Shown in pieces: positions 20,841 to 20,868 of a stretch of 20,868 nucleotides of DNA (the first letter of the stretch is position 1; every line of letters starts with the position of its first letter). The notes beneath the pieces were generated by a model. That model saw only the letters and a program-made list of their open reading frames with translations, searched no databases and was not told the DNA's origin. Source of the DNA: Baffinella frigidus. Its lineage: Eukaryota > Cryptophyceae > Cryptomonadales > Baffinellaceae. The stretch covers positions 61,231 through 82,098 of the forward strand of contig MU647476.1 of the NCBI GenBank assembly GCA_026770585.1. The letters are read 5' to 3'. The position numbers were made by a program, and so were the translations under genes.

Positions 20841-20868
20841 GGCCCCCTGCATGCGCGCCTCCAGCGAT

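Noticed and set aside
1-20868. tRNA, rRNA or snRNA genes
   Set aside because: No cloverleaf with A/B-box motifs or rRNA-like stretch was seen by eye; a covariance-model scan would be decisive.

Overview
The window looks like nuclear DNA from a eukaryotic protist, most likely a flagellated microalga. Its genes are split into short exons with GT-AG introns, and many introns are filled with degenerate telomere-like DNA (variants of CCCTAAA / TTTAGGG). One gene reads as an SF-assemblin/beta-giardin type coiled-coil protein, a component of flagellar-root fibres. I cannot name the species; a green (prasinophyte-type) alga or a dinoflagellate-like alga would both fit. No bacterial operons, rRNA, tRNA or CRISPR array were seen. 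A 554-base run of N (10288-10841) breaks the assembly.

Layout. (1) 1-3341, minus strand: gene C, four phase-compatible exons (3341-3261, 2146-1947, 1509-1399, 179-122) of an unrecognised Cys-containing protein. (2) 3498-4022, minus: an open frame starting MGCGSCGC, head-to-head with (3) the plus-strand SF-assemblin-like gene, 4327 to at least 9887, with seven phase-0 exons and its 3' end lost in the gap. (4) 10842-13700: a repeat-rich tract with many copies of a ~122-bp foldback MITE (family A) and a few minus-strand exon candidates. (5) 13700-15130: a plus-strand exon (14325-14409) with six partial copies. (6) 16258-18352, minus: gene D, three phase-0 exons of a small single-pass membrane protein. 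(7) 18600-20868: short tandem repeats, telomere-like filler and more MITEs.

The main observation is a polarity rule. Around most exons the flanking introns hold partial copies of that same exon. Copies on the 5' side carry the acceptor plus the exon START; copies on the 3' side carry the exon END plus the donor. Examples: six 5'-edge copies before the exon at 7551 and two 3'-edge copies after it; four 3'-edge copies after 8978; copies nested on both sides of 14325-14409. After 8464 the repeated unit is a bare AG|GT junction, seven times at 25-26 bp spacing. Several copies differ from the parent exon mainly at synonymous positions. This pattern fits repeated tandem duplication across exon-intron boundaries, which lengthens introns and leaves decoy splice sites. 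All exon models are read by eye without transcript evidence.
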